In this document: piece by piece, positions 41,757 through 49,639 of the stretch
Numbering within the stretch: the stretch's first letter is position 1
How the letters are laid out: each line of letters opens with the position of its first letter
Assembly: GCA_963763475.1 (NCBI GenBank)
Contig: CAVXOR010000005.1
Span: 1-64,000 of the forward strand
Reading direction: 5' to 3'
Source: AC-32 sp963763475
GTDB lineage: Bacteria; Actinomycetota; Thermoleophilia; Gaiellales; Gaiellaceae
Length of the DNA: 64,000 bases
Translations under genes and position numbers: made by a program
The notes under the pieces: model-generated
The model's database searches: none
Told to the model about the DNA's origin: nothing
Seen by the model: the letters and a program-made list of their open reading frames with translations, nothing else

Positions 41757-42455
41757 GTGACGCCGGAGACGCTCGATCACGTTGCGTTGTGGGTCGCCGA
41801 CCGCGACCGCATCGCCGACTTCGCAACAGCCCGGCTGGGGATGCACATCGTCGACCGCACCGACGCCTTCACTCTGGTCGGCTCTGACGCCCGGCGCGGG
41901 AAGCTGACGCTGTTCGCGGCCGAGGGGCCGCGCGAACAGGGCGCGCTCAAGCATGTGGCGCTGCGGGTGTCGAGCCTCGACGCGGCGCTCGGTTCGCTCG
42001 ACGGGACCCGGGTCGAGCGGCCACGTGAGGCCGAGGCGTACATGGACGTCTCCGAGGGCCTGCGCCTGGGGCTCGTCGAGGCGCCGACGGTCGTCGAGTA
42101 CGACCTCGACCACGTCGCGCTCTGGTCGAGCAACCCGGAGGAGACGGCGAAGGAGTACGTCGGCCTCGGCTTCTCGGAGGCCCCGGAGGGACCGTCGGGC
42201 GCGCCGCGCGTGGAGGTCGGCGGGGCGTTCGTGGAGTTCCACCGGGGCGAGCCCGGCGACCCGGAGCGGCCGCTGCTGAACCATCTCGCGGTGCTGGTCG
42301 AGTCGGCCGAGGAGCACATCGCGGAGGCTCGAGAGCGCGGGCTCGAGATCGACAACATCGTCGACGCTGCGAACACGTATGCGGTCTTCGTCTGGGGCCC
42401 CGAGCGCGTCAAGGTCGAGTACGTCGAGCACAAGCCGACTTTCTCCCTGACGTAA
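41757..42455 (+). CDS. Two-domain VOC (glyoxalase/dioxygenase-like) protein
   Basis: 232 residues with two VOC modules: LDHVALWVADRDRIADFATARLGMHIVDRT and LDHVALWSSNPEETAKEYVGLGF, each followed by a paired strand (LKHVALRV, LNHLAVLV). A terminal VKVEYVEH supplies the metal Glu. The substrate is unknown. GTG 41757 has TATGCT exactly six bases upstream. Confidence 0.85.
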   Translation: MTPETLDHVALWVADRDRIADFATARLGMHIVDRTDAFTLVGSDARRGKLTLFAAEGPREQGALKHVALRVSSLDAALGSLDGTRVERPREAEAYMDVSEGLRLGLVEAPTVVEYDLDHVALWSSNPEETAKEYVGLGFSEAPEGPSGAPRVEVGGAFVEFHRGEPGDPERPLLNHLAVLVESAEEHIAEARERGLEIDNIVDAANTYAVFVWGPERVKVEYVEHKPTFSLT

Positions 42456-42472
42456 GGCGGCAGGAGCGCGAC

Positions 42473-43561
42473 TTGGTAGTCGCGGGGGCGGGCATGGCTG
42501 GCCTCTGTGCGGCTGCTCGCGCGCGGGAACTCGGAGCTTCGCCGGTCGTGCTGGAGAAGGGAACGCGGCCTGGCGGCTCGATGCTGCTCTCCAGCGGCAT
42601 GATCTGGCGCTATCGGGCGTTCGAGGAGTTCCGCGCGCAATGCCCCGGAGGCGACGAGCGGTTGCAGCGGCTGGTCTTCGAGGGGCTCGACGAAGGGCTC
42701 GAGTGGCTCGAGTCGCTCGGTGCTCCGGTCGTCTCACGCGACACCGGGAATCCGCTCACGACCGGTGTCCGTTTCGATCCGCAAGGCCTGACCGACACCC
42801 TGTGCGGAGCCGCGGGCGAGGTCCGCTTCGAACAACCAGTGACAGTCACTGTGACTGTCACCGGGGATCCGCTCGTGCTGGCGAGCGGCGGCTTTCAGGG
42901 CGACCCCGAGCTGGTCGAGCGCTACGTCCGACCGGCCGCGCCTCTGAGGCTGCGGGCCAATCCGTGGAGCGCTGGCGACGGCCTCCGCCTGGGCCTCGAA
43001 CGAGGCGCTGGGCTATCGGCCAGCCTCGACGAGTTCTACGGACGCAACATGGCCGACGTCGACTTCGACGAGGCTGGCTTCGTCCCGCTCGCGCAGGTCT
43101 ACGGCCGCCATGCCCGGATCTTCAACGAGCGCGGGGAGGAGTTCTTCGACGGCCGCGACGTGAGCTGGTCGGAGCTCGATCTCGTCCAGGCGACCGCCCA
43201 CCAGCCCGGCGCGAGGGCCTGGTACCTGCTCGACGAGCAGGCGCTGGATGAGCGCGTCCGCTACGGCACCGTCCGCGAGCTCGTCGCACAGGCACCGACC
43301 CGCACCGAGCCGGCCGGGCTGCCCTTCGACCCGCCGCCCGGGATCGTCGCGACCGTCCGCGTTGCCGCCGCGATCACGCACACGATCGGCGGCCTCCGCG
43401 TGGACGAACGTGCCCGCGTCGTGGACGAGCAGGGGGAGCCGCTCGACGGTCTCTTCGCAGCGGGCGCGGATGCAGGCGGGATCTCGACAGGCGGCTATGC
43501 GAGTGGGCTCGCCTCGGCGCTGGTCCTCGGCCGGACGGCCGCCGAGACCGCGCTCAGCTGA
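42473..43561 (+). CDS. FAD-dependent oxidoreductase (fumarate reductase flavoprotein-like)
   Basis: 362 residues. FAD-binding Rossmann motif VVAGAGMAGLCAAARARELGASPVVLEKG at the N-terminus, LVLASGGFQGDPELVERY in the middle and DGLFAAGADAGGISTGGYASGLASALVLG at the end, as in FRD/SDH and ketosteroid dehydrogenase flavoproteins. It is short for the family. The segment before the LASGG motif is reduced to PVTVTVTVTGDP, encoded by a 23-bp palindrome. TTG 42473 follows an AGGAG site. Confidence 0.82.
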   Translation: MVVAGAGMAGLCAAARARELGASPVVLEKGTRPGGSMLLSSGMIWRYRAFEEFRAQCPGGDERLQRLVFEGLDEGLEWLESLGAPVVSRDTGNPLTTGVRFDPQGLTDTLCGAAGEVRFEQPVTVTVTVTGDPLVLASGGFQGDPELVERYVRPAAPLRLRANPWSAGDGLRLGLERGAGLSASLDEFYGRNMADVDFDEAGFVPLAQVYGRHARIFNERGEEFFDGRDVSWSELDLVQATAHQPGARAWYLLDEQALDERVRYGTVRELVAQAPTRTEPAGLPFDPPPGIVATVRVAAAITHTIGGLRVDERARVVDEQGEPLDGLFAAGADAGGISTGGYASGLASALVLGRTAAETALS

Positions 43562-43778
43562 CGGGCTGCAGGTAGGCGCAGCGGCGAGAGTCGCCCGGGA
43601 GCGGAGAGGGCGCGACCTTCGTCACGTACAGCCGCTCTTCGCCTTCCTCGACGACGTCTCCCGCGCCTGGCACGTCGCCCTCGCGCTCGCGCAGCTCGTA
43701 GCCGTTCGTCGTCCAGACGAAGCGCAGATGCGTGGGGCGCTGGCCGTTCTCGTCCACGGACCGAAGGTTCTCGTCCAC
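43554..43778 (-). CDS. Small hypothetical protein
   Basis: 74 residues: THLRFVWTTNGYELREREGDVPG, then EEGEERLYVTKVAPSPLPGDSRRCAYLQP. No known family. GTG 43778 has TAGTCT seven bases upstream, overlapping the stop of the kinase gene. A 21-bp tandem duplication places a second GTG seven codons later, so either could be the start. The stop overlaps the convergent flavoprotein gene by 8 bp. Confidence 0.6.
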   Translation of the reverse strand: MDENLRSVDENGQRPTHLRFVWTTNGYELREREGDVPGAGDVVEEGEERLYVTKVAPSPLPGDSRRCAYLQPVS

Positions 43779-43788
43779 GGGCCGAAGA

Positions 43789-44961
43789 CTAACGGCGGGC
43801 CGCGTACGACGGCAGCACGATCCGAACCGCGGTCCCCCCGAACTCGCCGGCCTCGATGTCGAGCCGGCCGCTCAGCGTCCGGGCGCGTTCCTCGATGTCC
43901 TCGAAGCTCGTCCGCCGCCGCTCGCCCGCGCCGTCGTCGGCGATCACCGCCTCGACCGTCCCGTCCTCGCGCTCGGCGACTCTGATCGCGATCCGAGAGG
44001 GCGGGCCGCGCCTGATCGCCTGGTTCACCGCGTCGCGAATGATCTGGTAGATCGCGACGCGCGCGTTCTCGGCGAGACCGTCCGCCGCCTCGACGTCAAG
44101 ATCGACCTGGATCTGGTGCGTGAGCCCAACCTGCTCGGCGAAGGCCTGCACCGCCGGCCCGAAGCCCTGGTCGCGCAGCACGACCGGCTCGATGTTGAAG
44201 GAGAGGTCGCGCAGCGAGCGGATCGTGTCGCGGTGCCGCTTCACCGCCGAGTCGAGCACTCCGGTCGCCTCCTCCAGCCGGCCGCCCTCGATCGAGTCGA
44301 TCACCGCGTCGAGCATCAGGCTGATCCCGGAGAGCGACTGCACCGGCCCGTCGTGAAGGAAGAGCGCGAGGCGCCGCCGCTCCTCCTGCTCGGCGATGAT
44401 CAGCTGGTCGGTGAGCCGTCCGCGCTCGGCCTCGCGCTCCTTCGCCTCGGCGAGTAGCTGCGTGTTCTCGACCGCCCGGCAGGCGAAGTCGGCGAGCAGC
44501 TTCGCCCGCGCAAGCTCCTCACGGTCGAGCGGCTTCGCTCGAACGAGCTGCAGCGAGCCGATCTCCTCACCGCGGATTCGCAGCGGCAACACGACCGCTC
44601 CCGCGAGCCCGCGCGCGCCGGGCGCCAGCAAGGTCGCCTTGGCGCCGAAGAGCGTCTTCGCCTCGCGCCGGGTCTGGTCGAGCACCTGCTCGGGCTCGTG
44701 CGGCCTGGCGATCGAGCTCATCGAGTCGATCAGCGACTCGAGGAAGCTCGATTGCGCCGAGAGCTCCTCCTCGGCGACCTCGTGCCGGCGCCGCTCGGTC
44801 ATGATCAGGTGCAGCGCGAACGCAGCCGCGCCGATGATGGCAGCGCCGAGCCCGGCGAAGGCCAGCCAGCTCGAGTCCATTGCGAGCCCGAGGAGCGAGA
44901 CGATCGCCGCGGCGGCGACCGCCGCCACGATCAAGACTGCTCTAGTCGATGATCGCGTCAC
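43789..44961 (-). CDS. Membrane sensor histidine kinase (NarX/DegS-like, HisKA_3)
   Basis: Two N-terminal hydrophobic segments, a coiled coil, a GAF-like sensor region (about residues 75-180), then the HisKA_3 phospho-acceptor EQEERRRLALFLHDGPVQSL and an HATPase region (AIYQIIRDAVNQAIRR, VIADDGAGER). The usual N-box Asn pattern is partly altered (DAVNQAI). It pairs with the overlapping LuxR-type regulator. GTG 44961 (20-bp overlap) is preferred; TTG 44976 and TTG 44934 are possible. Confidence 0.88.
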   Translation of the reverse strand: MTRSSTRAVLIVAAVAAAAIVSLLGLAMDSSWLAFAGLGAAIIGAAAFALHLIMTERRRHEVAEEELSAQSSFLESLIDSMSSIARPHEPEQVLDQTRREAKTLFGAKATLLAPGARGLAGAVVLPLRIRGEEIGSLQLVRAKPLDREELARAKLLADFACRAVENTQLLAEAKEREAERGRLTDQLIIAEQEERRRLALFLHDGPVQSLSGISLMLDAVIDSIEGGRLEEATGVLDSAVKRHRDTIRSLRDLSFNIEPVVLRDQGFGPAVQAFAEQVGLTHQIQVDLDVEAADGLAENARVAIYQIIRDAVNQAIRRGPPSRIAIRVAEREDGTVEAVIADDGAGERRRTSFEDIEERARTLSGRLDIEAGEFGGTAVRIVLPSYAARR

Positions 44962-45598
44962 GAAGCGCGATCGCAACGGCGTGCGTGCGGGTGTCGGCCT
45001 CGAGCTTCGTGAGGATGTGGCGCACGTGGCTCTTCACGGTCTCCTGGCTGATGAAGAGCCGCCCGGCCACGTCGGCGTTCGACATCCCGTCGGCCAGCAG
45101 CTGCAGGATCTCGCGCTCGCGGGCGGTCAGCATGTCCTCGCGGTCGCCGGACAGGAAGGCCGGCATCAGCGCCGGGTCGACGAAGCCCTCGCCCGCCACG
45201 ACCTTGTCGATCGCCTTCAGCAGGGTCTGGTGCGGCGCCTCCTTGAGGATGTAACCCTTCGCGCCCGACTCCAGCCCGCGGCCGAGCAGGCTGCGCTCGC
45301 TGTAGGCGGTGAAGATCAGGACGGCGGTGTCCGGGACCTTCTGGGTGAGGATCTTCGTCGCCTCGAGCCCGTCCATGCCGGGCATGCGGACGTCCATGAT
45401 CACGACGTCGGGCTTACGGCGCTCGGCCAGCGAGACAGCGGTCGCGCCGTCGGCGGCCTCGCCGACGACCCTGATGTGCGGCGCGCGCGAGAGGGACAGG
45501 CGCAGGCCTTCGCGGACGACCTCGTGGTCGTCGACGATCAGGCAGGTGATCTCTCCCTGCGCGGTCCTCTGCTCTTCTGTGGCGGCCCGCTCCGTCAA
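44942..45598 (-). CDS. NarL/LuxR-family response regulator
   Basis: 218 residues. Receiver: CLIVDDHEVVREGL, phosphoacceptor in VVIMDVRMPGMDGLEA, Lys in GYILKEA. C-terminal HTH: LTAREREILQLLADGMSNADVAGRLFISQETVKSHVRHILTKL in family form. It is probably phosphorylated by the downstream kinase. The TTG start at 45598 has TACAAT nine bases upstream, fitting the leaderless pattern. Confidence 0.93.
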   Translation of the reverse strand: MTERAATEEQRTAQGEITCLIVDDHEVVREGLRLSLSRAPHIRVVGEAADGATAVSLAERRKPDVVIMDVRMPGMDGLEATKILTQKVPDTAVLIFTAYSERSLLGRGLESGAKGYILKEAPHQTLLKAIDKVVAGEGFVDPALMPAFLSGDREDMLTAREREILQLLADGMSNADVAGRLFISQETVKSHVRHILTKLEADTRTHAVAIALRDAIID

Positions 45599-45629
45599 TG
45601 CACACAGATTGTAAGCCGGAACTCGGCTG

Positions 45630-46526
45630 CTAGAGGCCGAGCGCCAGCTGTTCCGGCTCCGGAGCCGGTGCCAGGCGCGTCTTGCGGCGGTCGCGGATGC
45701 CGTGCTTTCGGCTCAATTCGGCGACCAGCGCGCGCACCGGCGCGGTCTGCGAGCTGGAGAGGTAGGCGCGCCGAGCGTAGAGGCGCTCGTACATCGGCAG
45801 CTGCTCGGGGTAGTCCTCCGCGAGCGCGGTCAGGAAGTGCTCGCGCGTGCCGGGCCGCAGGTTCACCAGGTTCGCCCAGACGCCGCACGCGCCGGCCTCG
45901 CGCGCCTCGCGCACCACCTGCTCGAGCAGCTCGGGCTGGTCGGAGAGGCCGGGCAGGATCGGCGCCATGCCGACGCTCGCGCGGATGCCGGCGTCGACCA
46001 GCGTCTTCAGGGCCCGCAGCCGCTGGCGCGGGTGGGCCGTGCCGGGTTCGGTGCGACGCCAGACCTCGTCGTCCAGGGTGGGCACCGAGAAGGTGACCGA
46101 GACCTCTGCCTGTTGTGCCGCCCTGGCAAGAACGTCGACGTCGCGAACGATCAGCGGCCCGCGCGTGATGATGCTGAACGGCGTCGAGGCGTAGCTCAGC
46201 GCCTCGAGGCAGGCGCGCGTCAGGCGGTACCGCCCCTCGGCGGGCTGATAGGGGTCGGTCGCCGCGCCGATCGCGACCGCCTCGCGCTCCCAGCTCGGCC
46301 GCCCGAGCTCGCGGCGCAGCACCTCGGCGATGTTCGTCTTCACGCGGATCGAGCGGCCGTAGCGGTCGTCGAAGGGTCGGTCGGCGCGCAGCTCGAAGGC
46401 ACGGACGTAGCAGAAGGTGCAGCGGTGGACGCAGCCCATGTACGGGTTCAGCGACCACTTGAAGCCCATCCCCTTGACCTTGTTCAGCGCGACCTTGCAG
46501 GGCTCTTCGCGGTACTCGGCGCGCAT
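45630..46526 (-). CDS. Radical SAM protein of the SPL-like/Rv2578c type
   Basis: 298 residues. The [4Fe-4S] motif is NPYMGCVHRCTFCYVRAFELRADRP, CxxxCxxC in form, followed by GAATDPYQPAEGRYRLTRACLEAL, TRGPLIVRD and APILPGLSD. This matches the Rv2578c/SplB-related group rather than true spore photoproduct lyase; the substrate is unknown. ATG 46526 is directly preceded by TATACT (gap six) and a LexA-like palindrome, suggesting DNA-damage control. Confidence 0.9.
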   Translation of the reverse strand: MRAEYREEPCKVALNKVKGMGFKWSLNPYMGCVHRCTFCYVRAFELRADRPFDDRYGRSIRVKTNIAEVLRRELGRPSWEREAVAIGAATDPYQPAEGRYRLTRACLEALSYASTPFSIITRGPLIVRDVDVLARAAQQAEVSVTFSVPTLDDEVWRRTEPGTAHPRQRLRALKTLVDAGIRASVGMAPILPGLSDQPELLEQVVREAREAGACGVWANLVNLRPGTREHFLTALAEDYPEQLPMYERLYARRAYLSSSQTAPVRALVAELSRKHGIRDRRKTRLAPAPEPEQLALGL

Positions 46527-46532
46527 CGCATC

Positions 46533-46538
46533 AGTATA
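46533..46538 (-). promoter_or_regulatory. -10 element of the radical SAM gene
   Basis: On the minus strand this reads TATACT, the best -10 in the window, six bases before ATG 46526. The transcript would start at or next to the ATG. The LexA-like box abuts its upstream side. Confidence 0.65.
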
Positions 46539-46550
46539 GAACGTACGTTC
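46539..46550. promoter_or_regulatory. LexA/SOS-box-like operator
   Basis: GAACGTACGTTC is a perfect 12-base palindrome fitting the Gram-positive/actinobacterial LexA consensus GAAC-N4-GTTC. It touches the -10 of the radical SAM gene, so a bound repressor would block polymerase. It also lies in the 51-bp gap to the divergent MBL gene. Confidence 0.65.
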
Positions 46551-46577
46551 GCGTCGGCGCTGGAGTTGAATGGGCGG

Positions 46578-47507
46578 ATGGACGAACTCCCCGGCGGGAT
46601 CCGCCGCCTGACTTTTCCCCTGCCGCTCGGGATCGACCATGTCCACTGCTACCTGTTGCCGGGCTCGGACGGCTGGACGCTCGTCGACACTGGCCTCGGG
46701 CTCCCTGACGCCGCCGCTCGCTGGGAGTCCGCGCTGGACGGCGTGGACATCGCCCGGATCGTGGTCACGCACTTCCATCCGGACCACGCGGGCGGGGGCG
46801 AAGACGCGCAGGCGTTGACCGGCGCCCGCGTCCACCAGGGAGGTGACGACTACGAGCAGTGCCTGCGCGTCTGGGGCACCGACGACTGGTCGGAGCGCCT
46901 CGCCGACTATCTGCAGCGCCACGGCCTGCCGGCGGAGGTGGCGGCAGAGCTGCGACACGAGTCGCGCACGTTCGCGCCCTTCATCCGCTTCGCGCGGGAT
47001 CCCGAGCCGTTGCGCGAGGGCGACGACGTCGACGGCTGGCGTGTGCTCGAGCTGCCCGGGCACGCCGACGGTCACATCTGCCTCGAGCGTGACGGCGTGC
47101 TCGTCGCCGGCGACCACCTGCTCGGCGTGATCACGCCGACGGTCGGGCTCTACCCGGAGTCGCGGCCGGATCCGCTGGCCGACTACCAGGCGAGCCTGCG
47201 GAGGGCGATCGAGCTCGCGCCGCGTGTCGCGCTGCCCGGTCACGGTGAGCTCGTCCACGACCCGGCCGGGCGCGCGCGCGAGATCCTCGAGCACCACGAG
47301 CGCCGGCTCGACCAGACAGCGGGGGCGCTCGGCCCGGAGCCGTGCAGTGCCTTCGAGGTCTCCGTCACGCTCTTCGGCGAGAGCTTCGACGCGAGCGGTC
47401 GCCGCTTCGCCCTGGCGGAGACGCTCGCCCACCTGGAACGCCTCGTCCAGGAGGGCCGCGCCGCGCGGGCGGGTGACGACAACCGCGTCTCCTATACTGC
47501 GGCGTAG
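46578..47507 (+). CDS. Metallo-beta-lactamase-fold hydrolase
   Basis: 309 residues. Metal ligands are all present: THFHPDHAGG (HxHxDH), LPGHADGHICLE, VAGDHLL and ALPGHGEL. A C-terminal helical extension (RAREILEHHERRLDQTAGAL, TLAHLERLVQEGRA) resembles the LACTB2-like group. The substrate is unknown. ATG 46578 was chosen; the frame is open far upstream but without coding character. Confidence 0.88.
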   Translation: MDELPGGIRRLTFPLPLGIDHVHCYLLPGSDGWTLVDTGLGLPDAAARWESALDGVDIARIVVTHFHPDHAGGGEDAQALTGARVHQGGDDYEQCLRVWGTDDWSERLADYLQRHGLPAEVAAELRHESRTFAPFIRFARDPEPLREGDDVDGWRVLELPGHADGHICLERDGVLVAGDHLLGVITPTVGLYPESRPDPLADYQASLRRAIELAPRVALPGHGELVHDPAGRAREILEHHERRLDQTAGALGPEPCSAFEVSVTLFGESFDASGRRFALAETLAHLERLVQEGRAARAGDDNRVSYTAA

Positions 47508-47560
47508 ATCCGGTTGGACGACGAAGTCATTCCTAGACGTCCGCCCGACGGGGCGCAGAC

Positions 47561-48865
47561 GTGATCCTTTTCCTCGAACTCCTCGCCGTCGCGGTGCTGA
47601 TCCTGCTGAACGGCTACTTCGTGGCGGCCGAGTACGGCCTCGTGACTGCGCGGCGCACGCGGATCCAGGAGCTCGCGCAACAGGGCAGCCGCGGCGCACG
47701 AGCCGTGCTGCGAATCGTCGCCGACCCGCCGCGCTTCATCGCGGCCATGCAGCTCGGGGTGACCGCCACCAGCCTGGCGATCGGTGCGCTGGGCGAGCAG
47801 GCGCTGGCGAACGTCTTCGACCCGCTCGTGGCCGGCGTGATCGCCTTCGTGCTCGCGTTCCTGATCATCACCTTCCTGCACGTGGTGATCGGCGAGCTCG
47901 TGCCGAAGGGGATCGCGCTCGGCTACTCGGAGCGGGTGGCGCTCTCCGTCTCGACGCCGGTGCGGGGGTTCTTCGTCGCCTTCAAACCGCTGATCTGGAT
48001 CCTCCAGCGCTCGAGCGAGGGGATCTTGCGCGCTCTCGGCCTGCAACCGCCGGGCGGCGAGGTCGAGGTCTACTCGGAGGCCGAGCTGAAGATGCTGCTT
48101 TCCCGCTCGACCGAGGAGGGCGAGCTCGAGGCCCAAGAGCAGGAGATGCTCTACAAGGTCTTCGACTTCGCGGACAAGGAGGTCTCGGCCGTGATGGTGC
48201 CGAGGCCGGAGGTGGTCGCGCTCTCGATCGAGATGCCGCCCGAGGAGGCGCTTGCGGCCGTGATCGACTCGCCGTACACGCGCTACCCGGTCTACCGGGA
48301 CTCGCTCGACGAGATCGTCGGGGTGCTGCACGTGCGCGACCTGTTCTCGGCGCTCGTCGACCGCGGCATCGCCGGCGTCCAGCTCGAGGAGCTGCTGCGG
48401 CCGGCGCACATCGTCCCGGAGACGAAGGACCTGGCCGCGCTGCTGACCGAGTTCCGCCGCACGAACCAGCATCTGGCGATCGTGGTCGACGAGTACGGCG
48501 AGCTCGAGGGGATCGTCACGCTCGAGGACCTGCTCGAGGAGATCGTGGGCGAGATCGAGGACGAGTTCGACTTGCCGGACGAGTCGATCGAGCGGCTGGA
48601 CGACGGCCGAGTCCGCATCCATGGCACCTTCCCGATCGACGACTTCAACGAGCAGTTCGGCGTCTCGCTGCCGATCGAGGACTACCACACGATCGGCGGC
48701 TTCGTCTTCGGGATGCTCGGCCGCGCACCCGAGCCCGGCGACGAGGTCGAGCACGAGGGCATCCGCTTCAAGGTGCTGGAGGTCGAGGGCTCGCGGATCG
48801 AGCGGCTCGAGGTGGCGCTGCCGCCACAGGAACCGAACGAGGAGCGGTTCGAAGCCGCCTCGTAG
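47561..48865 (+). CDS. CNNM/CorC-type membrane protein with CBS domains
   Basis: 434 residues. DUF21 transmembrane domain (FVAAEYGLVTARRTRIQELAQQG, HVVIGELVPKGIAL), a CBS pair (VMVPRPEVVALSIEMPPEEAL, RYPVYRDSLDEIVGVLHVRDL, HLAIVVDEYGELEGIVTLEDLLEEIVGEI) and the C-terminal CorC_HlyC domain (RVRIHGTFPIDDFNEQFGV). Proteins of this type take part in Mg2+/Co2+ export. GTG 47561. Confidence 0.93.
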   Translation: MILFLELLAVAVLILLNGYFVAAEYGLVTARRTRIQELAQQGSRGARAVLRIVADPPRFIAAMQLGVTATSLAIGALGEQALANVFDPLVAGVIAFVLAFLIITFLHVVIGELVPKGIALGYSERVALSVSTPVRGFFVAFKPLIWILQRSSEGILRALGLQPPGGEVEVYSEAELKMLLSRSTEEGELEAQEQEMLYKVFDFADKEVSAVMVPRPEVVALSIEMPPEEALAAVIDSPYTRYPVYRDSLDEIVGVLHVRDLFSALVDRGIAGVQLEELLRPAHIVPETKDLAALLTEFRRTNQHLAIVVDEYGELEGIVTLEDLLEEIVGEIEDEFDLPDESIERLDDGRVRIHGTFPIDDFNEQFGVSLPIEDYHTIGGFVFGMLGRAPEPGDEVEHEGIRFKVLEVEGSRIERLEVALPPQEPNEERFEAAS

Positions 48866-48908
48866 GTAACCTCCTCACAGGCGGGGTCAACTACTCGTGA
48901 GGAGTCTG

Positions 48909-49268
48909 ATGAAGCGCATCGTTTCCCTGGCCGCGGTCTTCGCCGTGGCCGCAGCAACCGTCTTCGCCGTGGTCGCCTACGCGGGCTCGAACCAGGCCAC
49001 CGTGACCACCGTCAAGGTCACGATCAAGAGCTTCCGGTTCCAGCTCTCGAAGCACAGCGCCACGCACGGCAAGGTCAAGTTCGTCGTGACGAACAAGGAT
49101 TCGACCAAGCATGACTTCAAGATCGCCGGCAAGAAGACGCCGCTGCTGGGCAAGGGCAAGACCGCGTCCTTCACGGTTACGCTCAAGAAGGGCAAGAAGT
49201 ACAGCTACATCTGCACCGTGCCCGGCCACGCGGCCGCCGGCATGAAGGGCAGCTTCAAGGCCACTTAG
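48909..49268 (+). CDS. Secreted cupredoxin (plastocyanin-like)
   Basis: 119 residues with a signal peptide (IVSLAAVFAVAAATVFAVVAYAG) and a small Lys-rich beta barrel. Type 1 copper ligands are visible: His in STKHDF and the C-terminal CTVPGHAAAGM (Cys, His, Met). Probably an electron carrier or copper-binding protein outside the membrane. ATG 48909 follows GAGGAG; GTG 48897 would add four residues. Confidence 0.88.
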   Translation: MKRIVSLAAVFAVAAATVFAVVAYAGSNQATVTTVKVTIKSFRFQLSKHSATHGKVKFVVTNKDSTKHDFKIAGKKTPLLGKGKTASFTVTLKKGKKYSYICTVPGHAAAGMKGSFKAT

Positions 49269-49639
49269 GGCTGTAGCTCCACGGGCGATACCTCGCCGCC
49301 CTGGATCGTCCAGGCGGCGAGCTCGCCCGTGCCGAGCGAGAGGATCAGGTAGGGCCGGTTCTCCCAGAGGCCGATGTTCTCGACGTCCGTGCGTGAGGGC
49401 CTGGGGGGTGAGGAGCCGTGGGAATGGAAGACGGCGAGCTCGTAGCCCTCGTCCTCCAGGAACCAGTGCTCGGGCTCGATCTCGAGCTCGAAGCGGTACG
49501 GGCTGGCAGCCGCGTTGCGCCCCGGGAGGTAGCGCTCGGCCGTCCCGTCCTTGAGCACGACCAGGCCGCAGGCCTCGTTCGGCGCCTCGGCTTTCGCGTG
49601 CGTCTCGAGCGCGGCCCGCACCTCGGGCGGGATCACCAC
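49265..49639 (-). CDS. mec: JAMM-family peptidase, probable CysO-cysteine hydrolase
   Basis: 124 residues. The JAMM zinc motif is complete: an upstream Glu in NEACGLVVL and HSHGSSPPRPSRTD (HxH-x7-SxxD). In mycobacteria Mec+ frees cysteine from the CysO C-terminus. Location behind cysM and cysO in one operon supports the same job here. GTG 49639 overlaps cysM by 7 bp; GTG 49636 would give a standard GTGA overlap. Confidence 0.92.
   Translation of the reverse strand: MVIPPEVRAALETHAKAEAPNEACGLVVLKDGTAERYLPGRNAAASPYRFELEIEPEHWFLEDEGYELAVFHSHGSSPPRPSRTDVENIGLWENRPYLILSLGTGELAAWTIQGGEVSPVELQP

Noticed and set aside
45702..46577. N-terminal extension of the MBL hydrolase
   Set aside because: The open frame lies antisense to the radical SAM gene and lacks domain features; ATG 46578 starts the MBL fold.
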